Assembly: GCA_001801405.1 (NCBI GenBank)
Contig: MGXQ01000032.1
Span: forward strand, 12,262 to 39,897
DNA length: 27,636 nt
DNA from: Gammaproteobacteria bacterium RIFCSPHIGHO2_02_FULL_42_13
GTDB taxonomy: Bacteria > Pseudomonadota > Gammaproteobacteria > UBA12402
Reading direction: 5' to 3'
Position numbers and translations under genes: made by a program. Every line of letters starts with the position of its first letter. The first letter of the stretch is position 1. The notes below the pieces were generated by a model. It was not told where the DNA came from. It saw only the letters and a list, made by a program, of their open reading frames with translations, and searched no databases. Shown piece after piece: positions 1 through 7,177 of this stretch.

Positions 1-1
1 T

Positions 2-994
2 TTCTGCACGATTGACCCCAATGTCGGCGTCGTCCCTGTACCCGATCTGCGACTCGATGCCCTTGCCAAAATCGTCACGCCAGAAAAAATTATTCCGACC
101 GTCATCGAATTTGTCGATATTGCAGGTCTTGTTAAAGGCGCTGCGGATGGCGAAGGACTCGGCAATCAATTTTTATCCCATATTCGCGAAACCGATGCGA
201 TTGCACATGTGGTTCGCTGTTTTGAAAACACCGACATTATTCATGTATCCGGAAAAATTGATCCCTTAAGCGATATTGAAACCATCAACACTGAGTTAAT
301 GTTAGCGGATTTATCCACGATCGAAAAACAATTGCATAAAGCCAACAAAAATGCAAAAGGCGGCGACAAAGACGCCAAGCATCAACAAGAAATTTTAAAA
401 CAACTACAAGCACATTTAAACAAAAGCAACATGGCGCGCACATTACCGCTCGAAGACGCAGATGCGCTATTTGTAAAATCATTGAATTTATTAACGGCAA
501 AACCGACGTTATATATTGCCAATGTCGATGAACACGGATTTGAAAACAATCCATTCTTAGACAAAGTCATTGCACTCGCTAAAAAAGAAAATGCGCGTGT
601 TGTGCCAATTTGTGCATCGATTGAAGCAGAACTGATTGCGCTCTCCGACGAAGACAAACAAGAATTTTTAAAAGAATTAGGCTTAACCGAACCGGGACTC
701 AATCGCGTCATTCGCGCGGGTTATGAATTATTAAGTTTAATCACCTTTTTTACCGCCGGCCCGAAAGAAGTCCGCGCCTGGACGGTACAAGAACACGCCA
801 CCGCGCCACAAGCCGCCGGCAAAATTCATACCGATTTTGAAAAAGGTTTTATCCGCGCCGAAGTCATCGGCTATGATGATTACATTAAATATCACGGCGA
901 AAATGGCGCCAAAGACGCCGGTCGCTTGAGGGTAGAAGGAAAAACTTATATCACCCAAGACGGCGATGTGATGCATTTTCGGTTTAATGTATAG
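2..994 (+). CDS. ychF: YchF/OLA1-family ribosome-associated ATPase, 5' truncated by the window edge
   Basis: The reading frame is already open at base 2 and closes with TAG at 992-994. The visible part starts at the FCTI-P-N stretch, which lies about 34 residues into E. coli YchF, so the N-terminal P-loop is outside the window. Visible motifs are the G3-like EFVDIAGLVKGA, the GEGLGNQFL segment, the long helical insertion (KAKGGDKDAK-like), and the C-terminal TGS-type domain with the conserved TAPQAAGKIHTDFEKGFI block. Length and order match the family from there to the end (...GDVMHFRFNV). YchF is a universally conserved Obg-related protein that prefers ATP and binds ribosomes. In many genomes it follows pth; that side is not visible. 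An internal ATG at 209 is not the real start, because homology continues upstream of it. Confidence 0.96.
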   Translation, partial: FCTIDPNVGVVPVPDLRLDALAKIVTPEKIIPTVIEFVDIAGLVKGAADGEGLGNQFLSHIRETDAIAHVVRCFENTDIIHVSGKIDPLSDIETINTELMLADLSTIEKQLHKANKNAKGGDKDAKHQQEILKQLQAHLNKSNMARTLPLEDADALFVKSLNLLTAKPTLYIANVDEHGFENNPFLDKVIALAKKENARVVPICASIEAELIALSDEDKQEFLKELGLTEPGLNRVIRAGYELLSLITFFTAGPKEVRAWTVQEHATAPQAAGKIHTDFEKGFIRAEVIGYDDYIKYHGENGAKDAGRLRVEGKTYITQDGDVMHFRFNV

Positions 995-997
995 CGC

Positions 998-1086
998 GGT
1001 AGGTTGGGCTAAATAAAATGTAGGTTGGTGCTGAGCGAAGCGAAGCCCAACGGGAACAATTTGTTGGGCCTCACGGCCCAACCTAC
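998..1086. repeat. Cluster of GTAGGTTGGGC-type palindromic repeat units
   Basis: Just after the ychF stop, three related units lie in a row: a half unit (999-1009), a unit GTAGGTTGG...GAAGCGAAGCCCAAC (about 1020-1051), and GTTGGGCC-TCAC-GGCCCAAC (1063-1082) followed by CTAC. The last is a perfect 8-bp stem with a 4-base loop, and its right arm can instead pair with the GTAGGTTGG at 1020-1028. The same core recurs at 9342-9369, 17859-17878 and 26629-26648. This is REP-like intergenic repeat behaviour. It may act as a transcript end or mRNA stabiliser for ychF, which is inference. Unlike the other copies, this cluster lies between genes in tandem. Confidence 0.85.
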
Positions 1087-1112
1087 ATACTAATACTCGA
1101 GGATGACGGATC

Positions 1113-2693
1113 ATGTCTGTTGCTAAAAAATCGTCGAAATATACCAATACCAAATGGCATGCCGCCTCGGTTGCTAGCGGTATTTTTCTCTCCCGCATTT
1201 TCGGCGTCATACGCGACAGTGTATTTGCCTTCTATTTCGGAAATTCTTCTGCGGCAGATATATACCGCGCAGCATTTCGAATTCCAAACTTTCTTCAAAA
1301 CCTGTTTGGAGAAGGCGTTCTTTCTGCATCTTTTATTCCCGTATATGCAAAACTCATCGCTGAAGGAAATGAAAAAGAAGCCGATCATGTTGCAGGCGCC
1401 ATCGGTACCATGCTCGGACTTTTCGTTTCAATAATTGTTATACTTGGCATTTTAACTACTCCCTACTTAGTTTATGCCATCGCCCCTGGTTTTACAGGTG
1501 AAAAACGCGCGCTAACCATCGTCTTAGTAAAAATTCTATTCCCCGGCGCGGGACTGCTCGTCTACTCTGCCTGGTGTTTGGGAATCCTCAACAGTCATCG
1601 AAAATTTTTTATTTCCTATGCCGCTCCCGTTGTATGGAATATATCTATTATAGCCACACTTATCCTATTTGGGCGGTCAAACGGAGAATACCAGCTTGCT
1701 AAAATTGTTGCATTCGGATCGGTCGTAGGAAGCGCGCTCCAAGTCGCCATCCAGCTGCCCATGGTTTTCAAACTGGCACAAGCACTCCATTTTTCTTTTG
1801 ATAGACAAAATCATCACGTCAAAACGATACTGAAAAATTTCATCCCAGTATTCATCAGTCGTGGTGTAATACAAATCAGTGCATTTGTTGACAACATACT
1901 CGCCACACTCCTCCCCTCCGGCGCACTATCTGCATTTACCTATGCACAAACATTATTTACACTGCCCATCAGTTTGTTCGGCATGTCTGTATCCGCAGCT
2001 GAACTACCGGTCATGTCGAGCGCACTCGGAAATGAAAGAGACATTGCAGAAAAACTCCGCGCAAGATTGAACAATGGCCTACGAAAAATTGCATTTTTCA
2101 TCATCCCCTCTGCAGTAGCATTTATCGCGCTTGGCGATGTCGTTGCTGCAGCAATTTATCAGCACGGTAAATTTACACACCAGGATTCCATCTATGTTTG
2201 GAGCATATTGGCCGGCGCTGCAGTAGGACTGCTCGCCTCAACCTTAAGCAGACTTTATTCATCAACTTATTATGCACTTCGCGATACGCGCACACCGTTT
2301 TATTATGCGGTTATACGCGTATTTCTGACGATCATTCTTGCCTATGGCGCATCGCAATACCTTCCTGCACTATTGCATATCAATCCCCGATGGGGAGTAG
2401 CAGGCATTTCCGCCGCTTCTGGATTCTGCGGCTGGATTGAGTTCATTCTTCTGCGCACTAAATTAAATAAACGCATTGGCAAAACAGGAATAAACTTATC
2501 GTTCACACTCAGTCTCTGGGGTGCCGCAATCGTTGGAGCCGTGCTGGCATGGATGGTGAAACTGCAAGTCACTCATTTGAACCCAGTCTTACAGGCCATT
2601 GTTATTCTTGGAACCTATGGAACAATCTATTTTGCGATCTGTTATCTCATCGGCATAAAAGAAATTTCATTTCTGAACGCGAGTTCCGGATAA
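1113..2693 (+). CDS. murJ: MurJ/MviN-family lipid II flippase, atypical subtype
   Basis: A 526-residue integral membrane protein of the MurJ/MviN family (MOP superfamily), which flips lipid II across the inner membrane for peptidoglycan synthesis. Length is close to E. coli MurJ (511). The N-terminal family signature is visible: SRIFGVIRD (residues 27-35), a charged R56-I-P-N-F segment, and FGEGVLSASFIPVYA (65-79). Many hydrophobic segments follow to the end, consistent with about 14 helices. Start: ATG 1113, with GAGG at 1099-1102 about 10 bases upstream. Oddity: the N-terminal motifs (FGEGVLSASFIPVYA rather than the gamma-type FAEGAFSQAFVPI) resemble versions I associate with Acidobacteria, Chlorobi and deltaproteobacteria. 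It may therefore be a transferred or second copy. It ends next to a different repeat type and converges on the Dph6-like gene. rpsT, the E. coli neighbour, is not seen. Confidence 0.93.
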   Translation: MSVAKKSSKYTNTKWHAASVASGIFLSRIFGVIRDSVFAFYFGNSSAADIYRAAFRIPNFLQNLFGEGVLSASFIPVYAKLIAEGNEKEADHVAGAIGTMLGLFVSIIVILGILTTPYLVYAIAPGFTGEKRALTIVLVKILFPGAGLLVYSAWCLGILNSHRKFFISYAAPVVWNISIIATLILFGRSNGEYQLAKIVAFGSVVGSALQVAIQLPMVFKLAQALHFSFDRQNHHVKTILKNFIPVFISRGVIQISAFVDNILATLLPSGALSAFTYAQTLFTLPISLFGMSVSAAELPVMSSALGNERDIAEKLRARLNNGLRKIAFFIIPSAVAFIALGDVVAAAIYQHGKFTHQDSIYVWSILAGAAVGLLASTLSRLYSSTYYALRDTRTPFYYAVIRVFLTIILAYGASQYLPALLHINPRWGVAGISAASGFCGWIEFILLRTKLNKRIGKTGINLSFTLSLWGAAIVGAVLAWMVKLQVTHLNPVLQAIVILGTYGTIYFAICYLIGIKEISFLNASSG

Positions 2694-2698
2694 GCTAC

Positions 2699-2730
2699 CG
2701 TAGCCCGTATGAAGCGAAGCGGAATACGGG
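2699..2730 (+). repeat. 32-bp GTAGCCCGTATG..GAATACGGG repeat, copy 1
   Basis: The unit begins CGTAGCCCGTATG and ends GGAATACGGG. It carries a 7-bp inverted repeat (CCCGTAT 2704-2710 with ATACGGG 2724-2730). It starts 5 bases after the murJ stop. An inverted copy with one mismatch lies at 2925-2956. Position directly after a stop codon suggests a role at the transcript end, but there is no T-run. Confidence 0.88.
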
Positions 2731-2924
2731 AATATTTATTCTCCATAATCTCCTTCTTTTAATTTCATACATTTTTTAAGAGACCCCAATGGACTCCCGC
2801 AACAAATTCAACTTCATCAATCAACAAACTCGACTGGCGACCTCACAACGTCACTGTAAAAAAATATTTTCCGCCTTTTAAAAAATGTCTTCTGTAATTT
2901 ACCATTATCTTTATTGTTTTTAAT
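2731..2924. other. AT-rich interval between two inverted repeat copies
   Basis: This stretch lies between the inverted 32-bp repeats and between two converging genes. It holds only a 30-codon ORF (ATG 2789, stop 2879-2881) with no recognisable similarity. No tRNA, hairpin terminator with T-run, or insertion sequence was seen. Confidence 0.5.
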
Positions 2925-3633
2925 CCCGTATTCCGCTTCGCTCCATACGGGCTACGTTTGCTACAGTTGGCGCGATCTTTAGCGAGAAATCTTGAAACCA
3001 ATAGCCGGAGCGTAGAATCGGGTCACCGTGTTTTTCTAAATTTAAAGGTGTTTTAAACAATGGACCAGCGACCACAACGGTGTGAAACTCACCATTTTCT
3101 CCGCATGGATCCACTCCTCGTTTTTCTAATTCTTCAATGATATTGTAATCTATCACTCTTCCTAAAAAACTCGGATCTAATCTTTCTGCATTTAAAGCAA
3201 CAATTATTGCTTTAAACCCGGCTGTTAGTAATTCCGCCAGTAGTGTTTTGCGTTCCATCTTCCACAAAGGTAATAAAGTTTCGAGCCCGGTTTCTTTACA
3301 TACTTCTTGTTCCCATGTCTCATGCCCGTCAATATCAATGTCACCAAATATTCCAGTGGTTATCATGGGTTCTTGTGCTTTAATTGTTCTGAGAGCACTA
3401 ATAAAATTGTTCCGGTAATTTTGCCAAGATGAGTCTTGAGTAACCAAGGGGATTCCTAAACTTTTTGCTTGAGCCTGTAATATTTCTAAAGATAGACCAT
3501 GAGAACGTGAACGACCGCCTGTCTCTATACACATCGTTAATAGAGCTCTAGGTGAATAACCTGCTTGTACCGCTTTAAAAAGCGCTAAACAACAATCTTT
3601 TCCTCCACTCCACGAACAAAAACAAAACCGCAT
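2920..3633 (-). CDS. Dph6-like PP-loop ATPase (ATP_bind_4/DUF71, diphthine--ammonia ligase family)
   Basis: A 237-residue protein. The N-terminal PP-loop SGGKD (residues 9-13) is the ATP-pyrophosphatase signature of the Dph6/MJ0570 family. Eukaryotic and archaeal members amidate diphthine on elongation factor 2. Bacteria lack diphthamide, so the bacterial substrate is unknown; some bacterial relatives are linked to B12 uptake. Other family-like blocks are TTGIFGDIDIDGHETW (about 91-106) and GENGEFHTVV near residue 180. Start ATG at 3633 with a weak AGG upstream. The last residues (VARMERSGIRD) come from an intergenic repeat, so the gene probably once ended near residue 225. The next gene upstream on the same strand is a nitroreductase 136 bases away. 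No bacterial role can be assigned. Confidence 0.88.
   Translation of the reverse strand: MRFCFCSWSGGKDCCLALFKAVQAGYSPRALLTMCIETGGRSRSHGLSLEILQAQAKSLGIPLVTQDSSWQNYRNNFISALRTIKAQEPMITTGIFGDIDIDGHETWEQEVCKETGLETLLPLWKMERKTLLAELLTAGFKAIIVALNAERLDPSFLGRVIDYNIIEELEKRGVDPCGENGEFHTVVVAGPLFKTPLNLEKHGDPILRSGYWFQDFSLKIAPTVANVARMERSGIRD
2925..2956 (-). repeat. 32-bp repeat, copy 2 (inverted), overlapping the end of the Dph6-like gene
   Basis: This is the reverse complement of the 2699-2730 unit with a single difference (GGAGCG versus GAAGCG). It carries the same 7-bp stem (2925-2931 with 2945-2951). On the minus strand it is read in frame by the Dph6-like gene and encodes VARMERSGIR, followed by an Asp codon and TAA. 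Confidence 0.88.
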
Positions 3634-3769
3634 AGTTAACCCAAACCTAATTAAATTTTTGAAGAATTCCGTCTTTAAATAAATATAAACTGACAGCTAC
3701 CGTAGTTGCTATTTCCATTTTAAGTTAAGCACGAAATGAAGTAACCCTTCTTATAAAAAAAAAGCGATT

Positions 3770-4351
3770 TTAAGTCATCGATGGATCATAAAAAAGTATT
3801 TCATTCAATGTCCTTTTTGGAACATGTTGAATGTTTTGTTCATCCCGCCAATATGCCACTTTATTATTTATGACCGGCTCAATAACAATTGTTTCTTTTG
3901 GCTTGCCTAAAGATAAAACAAACAATATTTGATACTTTTCTGGAATATTAAGTAATGCCTGCAATTCTGCTTTTTTAAACCCTGAATGCATACAACCGCC
4001 AAGCCCTTTTTCCGTCGCCCCAAGCATTATCGTCTGCGCCGCTATACCATGATCACAACTTGCATGCTTAGTTATGTCTGTATCTCGTAAAACAATAATA
4101 TGAGCTGTAGGCAATTCAGCAGAACCAGAACCTTCCCCTTCTACTTGACAGCCAGCCCAAATTAAATGTTTATAAATTAATTCATTTGTTTTTTTGCTAT
4201 TGGTTATATAATATTTTAAAGGTTGCAAATTCATTGAAGAAGGGGTCATCCGCGCAAGGTCAACAAGTTCTTCAAGAATTTCCTTGCTTACAATATAGCT
4301 GCCATCAAACCTCCTTATTGTTCGATTTTTATATACTAAATTTTTAAACAT
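3770..4351 (-). CDS. Nitroreductase-family FMN oxidoreductase
   Basis: A 193-residue nitroreductase-fold flavoprotein. Visible features are the N-terminal FMN-phosphate-binding NRTIRRFDG (residues 9-17), the ARMTPSSMNLQPLKYY segment (33-48), and the C-terminal half GATEKGLGGCMHSG (111-124) and SLGKPKETIVIE. Such enzymes reduce nitro or quinone-like compounds with NAD(P)H; the substrate here is unknown. The start is well supported by AAGGAG (complement of 4361-4366) nine bases before ATG. The subtype (SSMNLQP, GLGGCMH, VAYWRDE near the C terminus) resembles versions I associate with clostridia and deltaproteobacteria, suggesting horizontal gain, which is inference. The Dph6-like gene lies downstream on the same strand, separated by 136 bases, so co-transcription is possible but not shown. 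Confidence 0.92.
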   Translation of the reverse strand: MFKNLVYKNRTIRRFDGSYIVSKEILEELVDLARMTPSSMNLQPLKYYITNSKKTNELIYKHLIWAGCQVEGEGSGSAELPTAHIIVLRDTDITKHASCDHGIAAQTIMLGATEKGLGGCMHSGFKKAELQALLNIPEKYQILFVLSLGKPKETIVIEPVINNKVAYWRDEQNIQHVPKRTLNEILFYDPSMT

Positions 4352-4472
4352 TTTTTCATGCTCCTTTCGGTTTTAAGAACCCAATAGAAGAAAGCTACTG
4401 AGAATAGCCAGAATGCCTAACGAGCCAACCGAGTAAACTGTAAGACTGTCGTAATCAAAAATCAAGCAAACA

Positions 4473-4501
4473 TTGACATGATGATTTGAACGCCCTATCA
4501 T
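4473..4501 (+). promoter_or_regulatory. Sigma-70 promoter of bioY
   Basis: A perfect -35 TTGACA (4473-4478), a 17-base spacer, and -10 TATCAT (4496-4501). Transcription would start near 4508, giving a leader of about 18 bases to the bioY ATG at 4526. No BirA-type palindromic operator was recognised. Confidence 0.65.
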
Positions 4502-4525
4502 TAAAATTTCGCACTGGAATCAATT

Positions 4526-5083
4526 ATGCATAAAATGTTTCCTGTTACAATTTCATCCAACATATATCCATTACATCGTATCTGTCTTATCTTTATCGGC
4601 AGCATTTTAATCGCATTGAGCGCACAAATGACCATACCACTATTGCCCATACCTATAACATTGCAAACAACCGCTGTTTTATTATTAAGCATATTATTTG
4701 GTCCGTCAATTGGTTCAAGTATCATTATCATCTATCTTGCTGAAGGGCTGCTAGGCATACCAGTATTTGCGCATTATTCTTCTGGATTACCAATATTACT
4801 TGGCCCGCGTGGTGGTTACTTACTTGGATTTCTACCGGCATCAATCATCGCTGGCTATTTAGCACAACAAAATATTTTTCGCCATCCTATCATGATATTT
4901 TTAAATATTTGTATAAGTACATTTATAATTTTTATAGTCGGTATGATTGTACTCGCCCATTTCGTTGGGTGGCAAAAAGCGTATCTGCTAGGCGTAGCAC
5001 CTTTTTATGTAACAGAATTTATTAAAATTATGGCCTTAACAGGAACATTGACCTTAACTAATAAATACATAATCATGAACTAA
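4526..5083 (+). CDS. bioY: BioY biotin transporter (ECF S-component)
   Basis: A 185-residue membrane protein with about six hydrophobic segments. The BioY signature is visible: SAQMTIPLLPIPITLQT (residues 32-48), the AEGLLGIPVFA segment (72-82), and LGPRGGYLLGF (92-102), which form the biotin-binding core of the family. It imports biotin, alone or with an energising BioM/BioN pair; none is encoded nearby, so it is either solitary or uses shared components elsewhere. It has its own promoter and stands apart from the minus-strand genes on both sides. It converges on the MFS gene with only 12 bases between stop codons. A biotin uptake gene would suit a host-dependent organism that lacks biotin synthesis, but that cannot be judged here. 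Confidence 0.95.
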   Translation: MHKMFPVTISSNIYPLHRICLIFIGSILIALSAQMTIPLLPIPITLQTTAVLLLSILFGPSIGSSIIIIYLAEGLLGIPVFAHYSSGLPILLGPRGGYLLGFLPASIIAGYLAQQNIFRHPIMIFLNICISTFIIFIVGMIVLAHFVGWQKAYLLGVAPFYVTEFIKIMALTGTLTLTNKYIIMN

Positions 5084-5095
5084 AGCCTTGCCAGC

Positions 5096-6334
5096 CTACG
5101 CGAGCTCCACTTCTTCACACCCCGTCTCTCGAATAAAAAAGAACGCAATTAGCGTGGCGATGAAATAACTTGCTAAAATTACCATGAGACTATGTTTGTA
5201 AGTTAATAACGTTGAGCCGGCGAAATGCGTATGATGTATTTGCAACAACTTTCCAATCAGCGGTTGAAAAATTGCGCCGGAAATGACGACCGCCATGTTG
5301 TTTACGGCTAACGCTGTTGCGCGTTGTTTTGGATGATTGAGTTCTCGTACGACGCTAAATGTTAATACTTGTCCTGCCGTCGCGCCGCCGGCTAAAAACA
5401 TTAAAACGCCGGTTATCCAAATGGGCGGAATATAAAATAGAATAATAAAAAATGCGAAGAATCCAATACATTCAGATAACCATAAAGGTAATCGTCTTTG
5501 TCCTAAGTATGTTGACCACCAACCGAGTATGGGGCTTCCCGCGGCGACACCGAGCCACATAAAGGCAACCAGTGTTGCGGCAGCTGGGGGCGTGAGCTGA
5601 TAAACACTTATAAAATAAGGCACGGCCCATAAGGACGCAAACCCCGACAGTGGCGCCCATGAAAGACAAGCATAAATAGCAATGGCCCAAGTTTGTTTGT
5701 TGCTGAGAATACCGTGCAAACTTTTCCAGGCGCTGTGCGGGGCGGTATCTTCATGCATGAGATAATGTTTTTTGTAATCCAAGAAAATCCAAATGAGTAA
5801 TGCAAGCGCAAAACCAATGATTGCTAATAGCAGCATGGTATGTCGCCAACCCAATAAGTTGACTAAGTGACTTAACGGAATTTGTCCGGACATGGCGCCT
5901 AATGCGGCGAGCGCTTGACTGATGCCGGCAAACAACGCAAAATGTTTGTTTTCAAATAAATCCGCTGCAGTAATCAATACAGAGACAAAGGCGAAGGCGA
6001 AGGCGGAGCCGGCGCCCAAGAGTAATCGCGCAATCGATCCGATATAAATATTTGTTGCGACGCCAAACAAGGCGGAGCCGATGGCGCAAGTTAATATAGC
6101 CAACGTGATGATTTTGCGTGGGCTGTACCGATCGAGCAGCATGCCAGACGGTGTTTGAAAAATTGTATACGTATAAAAATAAATACCTGACATGACGCCT
6201 AAGCCAAAGGTGCTGATGTTGAGGTCTTGCATGAGCGCGGTGGTCATAATGCTGGGCGATACTTGCACAGCCATTTCGAATATTAAAAAGAGCGAAACCA
6301 GGGTATAAAGTAAAATTGCTTTTGTTTTGGTCAT
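5096..6334 (-). CDS. Major facilitator superfamily transporter, Legionella-type
   Basis: A 412-residue polytopic protein with about 12 hydrophobic segments and a charged central loop (DYKKHYLMHEDTAPHSAWK, about residues 187-205). The loop 2-3 motif is visible as GMLLDRYSPRKI (about 63-74), preceded by the YFYTYTIFQTPS block. That block is shared by many Legionella and Coxiella MFS proteins, including the Pht (phagosomal transporter) and LbtB groups as I recall them. Substrate is unknown; amino acids, nucleosides or a metabolite are plausible for that group. It lies 16 bases downstream of the lipoprotein gene on the same strand, so the two likely form an operon. It converges on bioY with almost no gap and no terminator between them. 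Confidence 0.93.
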   Translation of the reverse strand: MTKTKAILLYTLVSLFLIFEMAVQVSPSIMTTALMQDLNISTFGLGVMSGIYFYTYTIFQTPSGMLLDRYSPRKIITLAILTCAIGSALFGVATNIYIGSIARLLLGAGSAFAFAFVSVLITAADLFENKHFALFAGISQALAALGAMSGQIPLSHLVNLLGWRHTMLLLAIIGFALALLIWIFLDYKKHYLMHEDTAPHSAWKSLHGILSNKQTWAIAIYACLSWAPLSGFASLWAVPYFISVYQLTPPAAATLVAFMWLGVAAGSPILGWWSTYLGQRRLPLWLSECIGFFAFFIILFYIPPIWITGVLMFLAGGATAGQVLTFSVVRELNHPKQRATALAVNNMAVVISGAIFQPLIGKLLQIHHTHFAGSTLLTYKHSLMVILASYFIATLIAFFFIRETGCEEVELA

Positions 6335-6350
6335 GTTTCAAGTTAATATT

Positions 6351-6593
6351 TTATTGCGCATCTTTTTTAACAATTTTGTCACAGCCAATTTTGTGGTATG
6401 CTTGATCCAACTGCTGACGTTTCGTTTGGAGTTGCCAGTGTTCCTGGTTGTTGGGGTTGGAGTTTTGCATCGATTGTTGATGCTTTAGCGACTGACACTG
6501 CATTTGGGGGTGTGGTATGGAGTTTGCAGGATGCAAACTGCTACAGGCGGATAAGGAAAAGGCGGCGAGGCTAAACAATAACAATTTATACAT
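6351..6593 (-). CDS. Small lipoprotein of unknown function
   Basis: About 80 residues. It starts MYKLLLFSLAAFSLSACSS: a short basic n-region, a hydrophobic core and a lipobox LSAC, so signal peptidase II cleavage would leave Cys as residue 1 of the mature protein. The mature part is short, polar and Gln/Asn/His-rich, with three more cysteines or fewer depending on the start, ending KIVKKDAQ. A longer reading from 6632 is possible, but the lipoprotein signal and an AAAGG (complement of 6602-6606) eight bases upstream favour the ATG at 6593. Probable operon with the MFS transporter. No family recognised. Confidence 0.75.
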   Translation of the reverse strand: MYKLLLFSLAAFSLSACSSLHPANSIPHPQMQCQSLKHQQSMQNSNPNNQEHWQLQTKRQQLDQAYHKIGCDKIVKKDAQ

Positions 6594-6639
6594 AACAGGG
6601 ACCTTTATGGTTAAGTTGTTGATAAAATACAACTTTTTG

Positions 6640-6645
6640 ATTATA
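6640..6645 (-). promoter_or_regulatory. Probable -10 element for the lipoprotein-MFS operon
   Basis: On the minus strand there is a consensus TATAAT preceded by GGG, about 47 bases before the lipoprotein ATG. The -35 region is T-rich and poor. Downstream, inside the leader, is a 7-bp inverted repeat (6613-6619 with 6629-6635, AAGTTGT/ACAACTT) of unknown role. Confidence 0.45.
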
Positions 6646-6696
6646 CCCGATAAGGCAAAGAAAAAAAATGAATATATATCTGAATTTTATTGAACT

Positions 6697-6716
6697 CTTA
6701 AGATTTCCTTAAGATT
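6697..6716 (+). promoter_or_regulatory. PmrA-type box: CTTAAGATT-TC-CTTAAGATT
   Basis: Two identical 9-base half-sites, CTTAAGATT at 6697-6705 and 6708-6716, separated by two bases (11-base period). This matches the architecture of the PmrA response-regulator box known from Legionella and Coxiella (cTTAATatt-N2-cTTAATatt) and its enterobacterial relatives. A -10-like TATATT (6741-6746) begins 24 bases after the box, suitable for an activator bound next to the -35 position. Confidence 0.7.
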
Positions 6717-6727
6717 CATGGTGTATG

Positions 6728-6755
6728 TTTACAGTCGGGTTATATTAAGTATTAT
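6728..6755 (+). promoter_or_regulatory. Core promoter of the 96-residue gene (two readings)
   Basis: One reading is TTTACA (6728-6733), a 16-base spacer and TATTAT (6750-6755). The other is TATATT (6741-6746) as the -10, placed 24 bases after the PmrA-type box with no good -35, as expected for an activated promoter. A strong AGGAG (6766-6770) precedes the ATG at 6777. Confidence 0.5.
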
Positions 6756-6776
6756 AAAAAGGGATAGGAGTTAGCT

Positions 6777-7067
6777 ATGAAGGAAGTATCAGCGGCATAT
6801 GACTTAAATATGCTTGAGACAAGCCAGGATGCATTCTCGGGTCTAGTGGAGAACAAAGACGATAACCTTCTTGATGAGATGAGATCTATCATGAAGGATT
6901 ATGTCGGCTTATGTGTACAAAACAAGATGACCGATTCCTTAAAACAAGAATATAAAAATCGATTCGAGGATTTACGCAGTAAATTGCGTGATCCGATGTT
7001 GAAAGATTATTCTTCTTTTGAGTTTATGGAAAAGCTCTACATGCAAGAGTACTTGATTGAAGAGTAA
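6777..7067 (+). CDS. Small acidic helical protein of unknown function, putative PmrA target
   Basis: A 96-residue protein with no signal peptide, no membrane segment and no recognised family. It is strongly helical by composition and rich in Asp/Glu, Met and Leu (for example NLLDEMRSIMKDY near residues 30-42 and QEYKNRFEDLRSKLRD near 61-76). The last residues (EFMEKLYMQEYLIEE) are Glu-rich, like the E-block seen near the C terminus of many Dot/Icm effectors. Start: ATG 6777, six bases after a strong AGGAG. The upstream PmrA-type direct repeat is the main clue to its role. It may be an effector, an effector chaperone or a small regulator; I cannot choose between these. rnr follows 110 bases downstream on the same strand. 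Confidence 0.8.
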   Translation: MKEVSAAYDLNMLETSQDAFSGLVENKDDNLLDEMRSIMKDYVGLCVQNKMTDSLKQEYKNRFEDLRSKLRDPMLKDYSSFEFMEKLYMQEYLIEE

Positions 7068-7177
7068 TGTTAGGAGCAATCCTCGTTTGACTTAAGATAA
7101 TGCAAACGGTGAGCGCAAGGAAAGTAAAAGGACGTGATTTAGATTATCAGGATTGATGATCACAAAGTCGCGATAGA

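Noticed and set aside
737..1210. 157-codon minus-strand ORF across the ychF end and murJ start
   Set aside because: It overlaps two clear genes and a repeat, has no family-like sequence, and is an antisense shadow.
2789..2881. 30-codon ORF between the inverted 32-bp repeats (MDSRNKFNFINQQ...)
   Set aside because: Too short, no good ribosome binding site and no recognisable similarity. It could be a gene remnant but cannot be supported.
6613..6638. AAGTTGT/ACAACTT hairpin followed by TTT, read as a plus-strand terminator
   Set aside because: AT-rich 7-bp stem with no plus-strand gene upstream to terminate. It lies inside the leader of a minus-strand gene.
7084..7108. CGTTTG...CAAACG inverted repeat after the 96-residue gene, with one CTTAAGATA inside
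   Set aside because: Only a 6-bp stem with a 13-base loop and no T-run. The CTTAAGATA lacks a second half-site 11 bases on, so it is neither a convincing terminator nor a PmrA box.
7100..7156. 18-codon ORF upstream of rnr (MQTVSARKVKGRDLDYQD)
   Set aside because: Very short, no clear ribosome binding site, and no sign of a leader-peptide attenuator.
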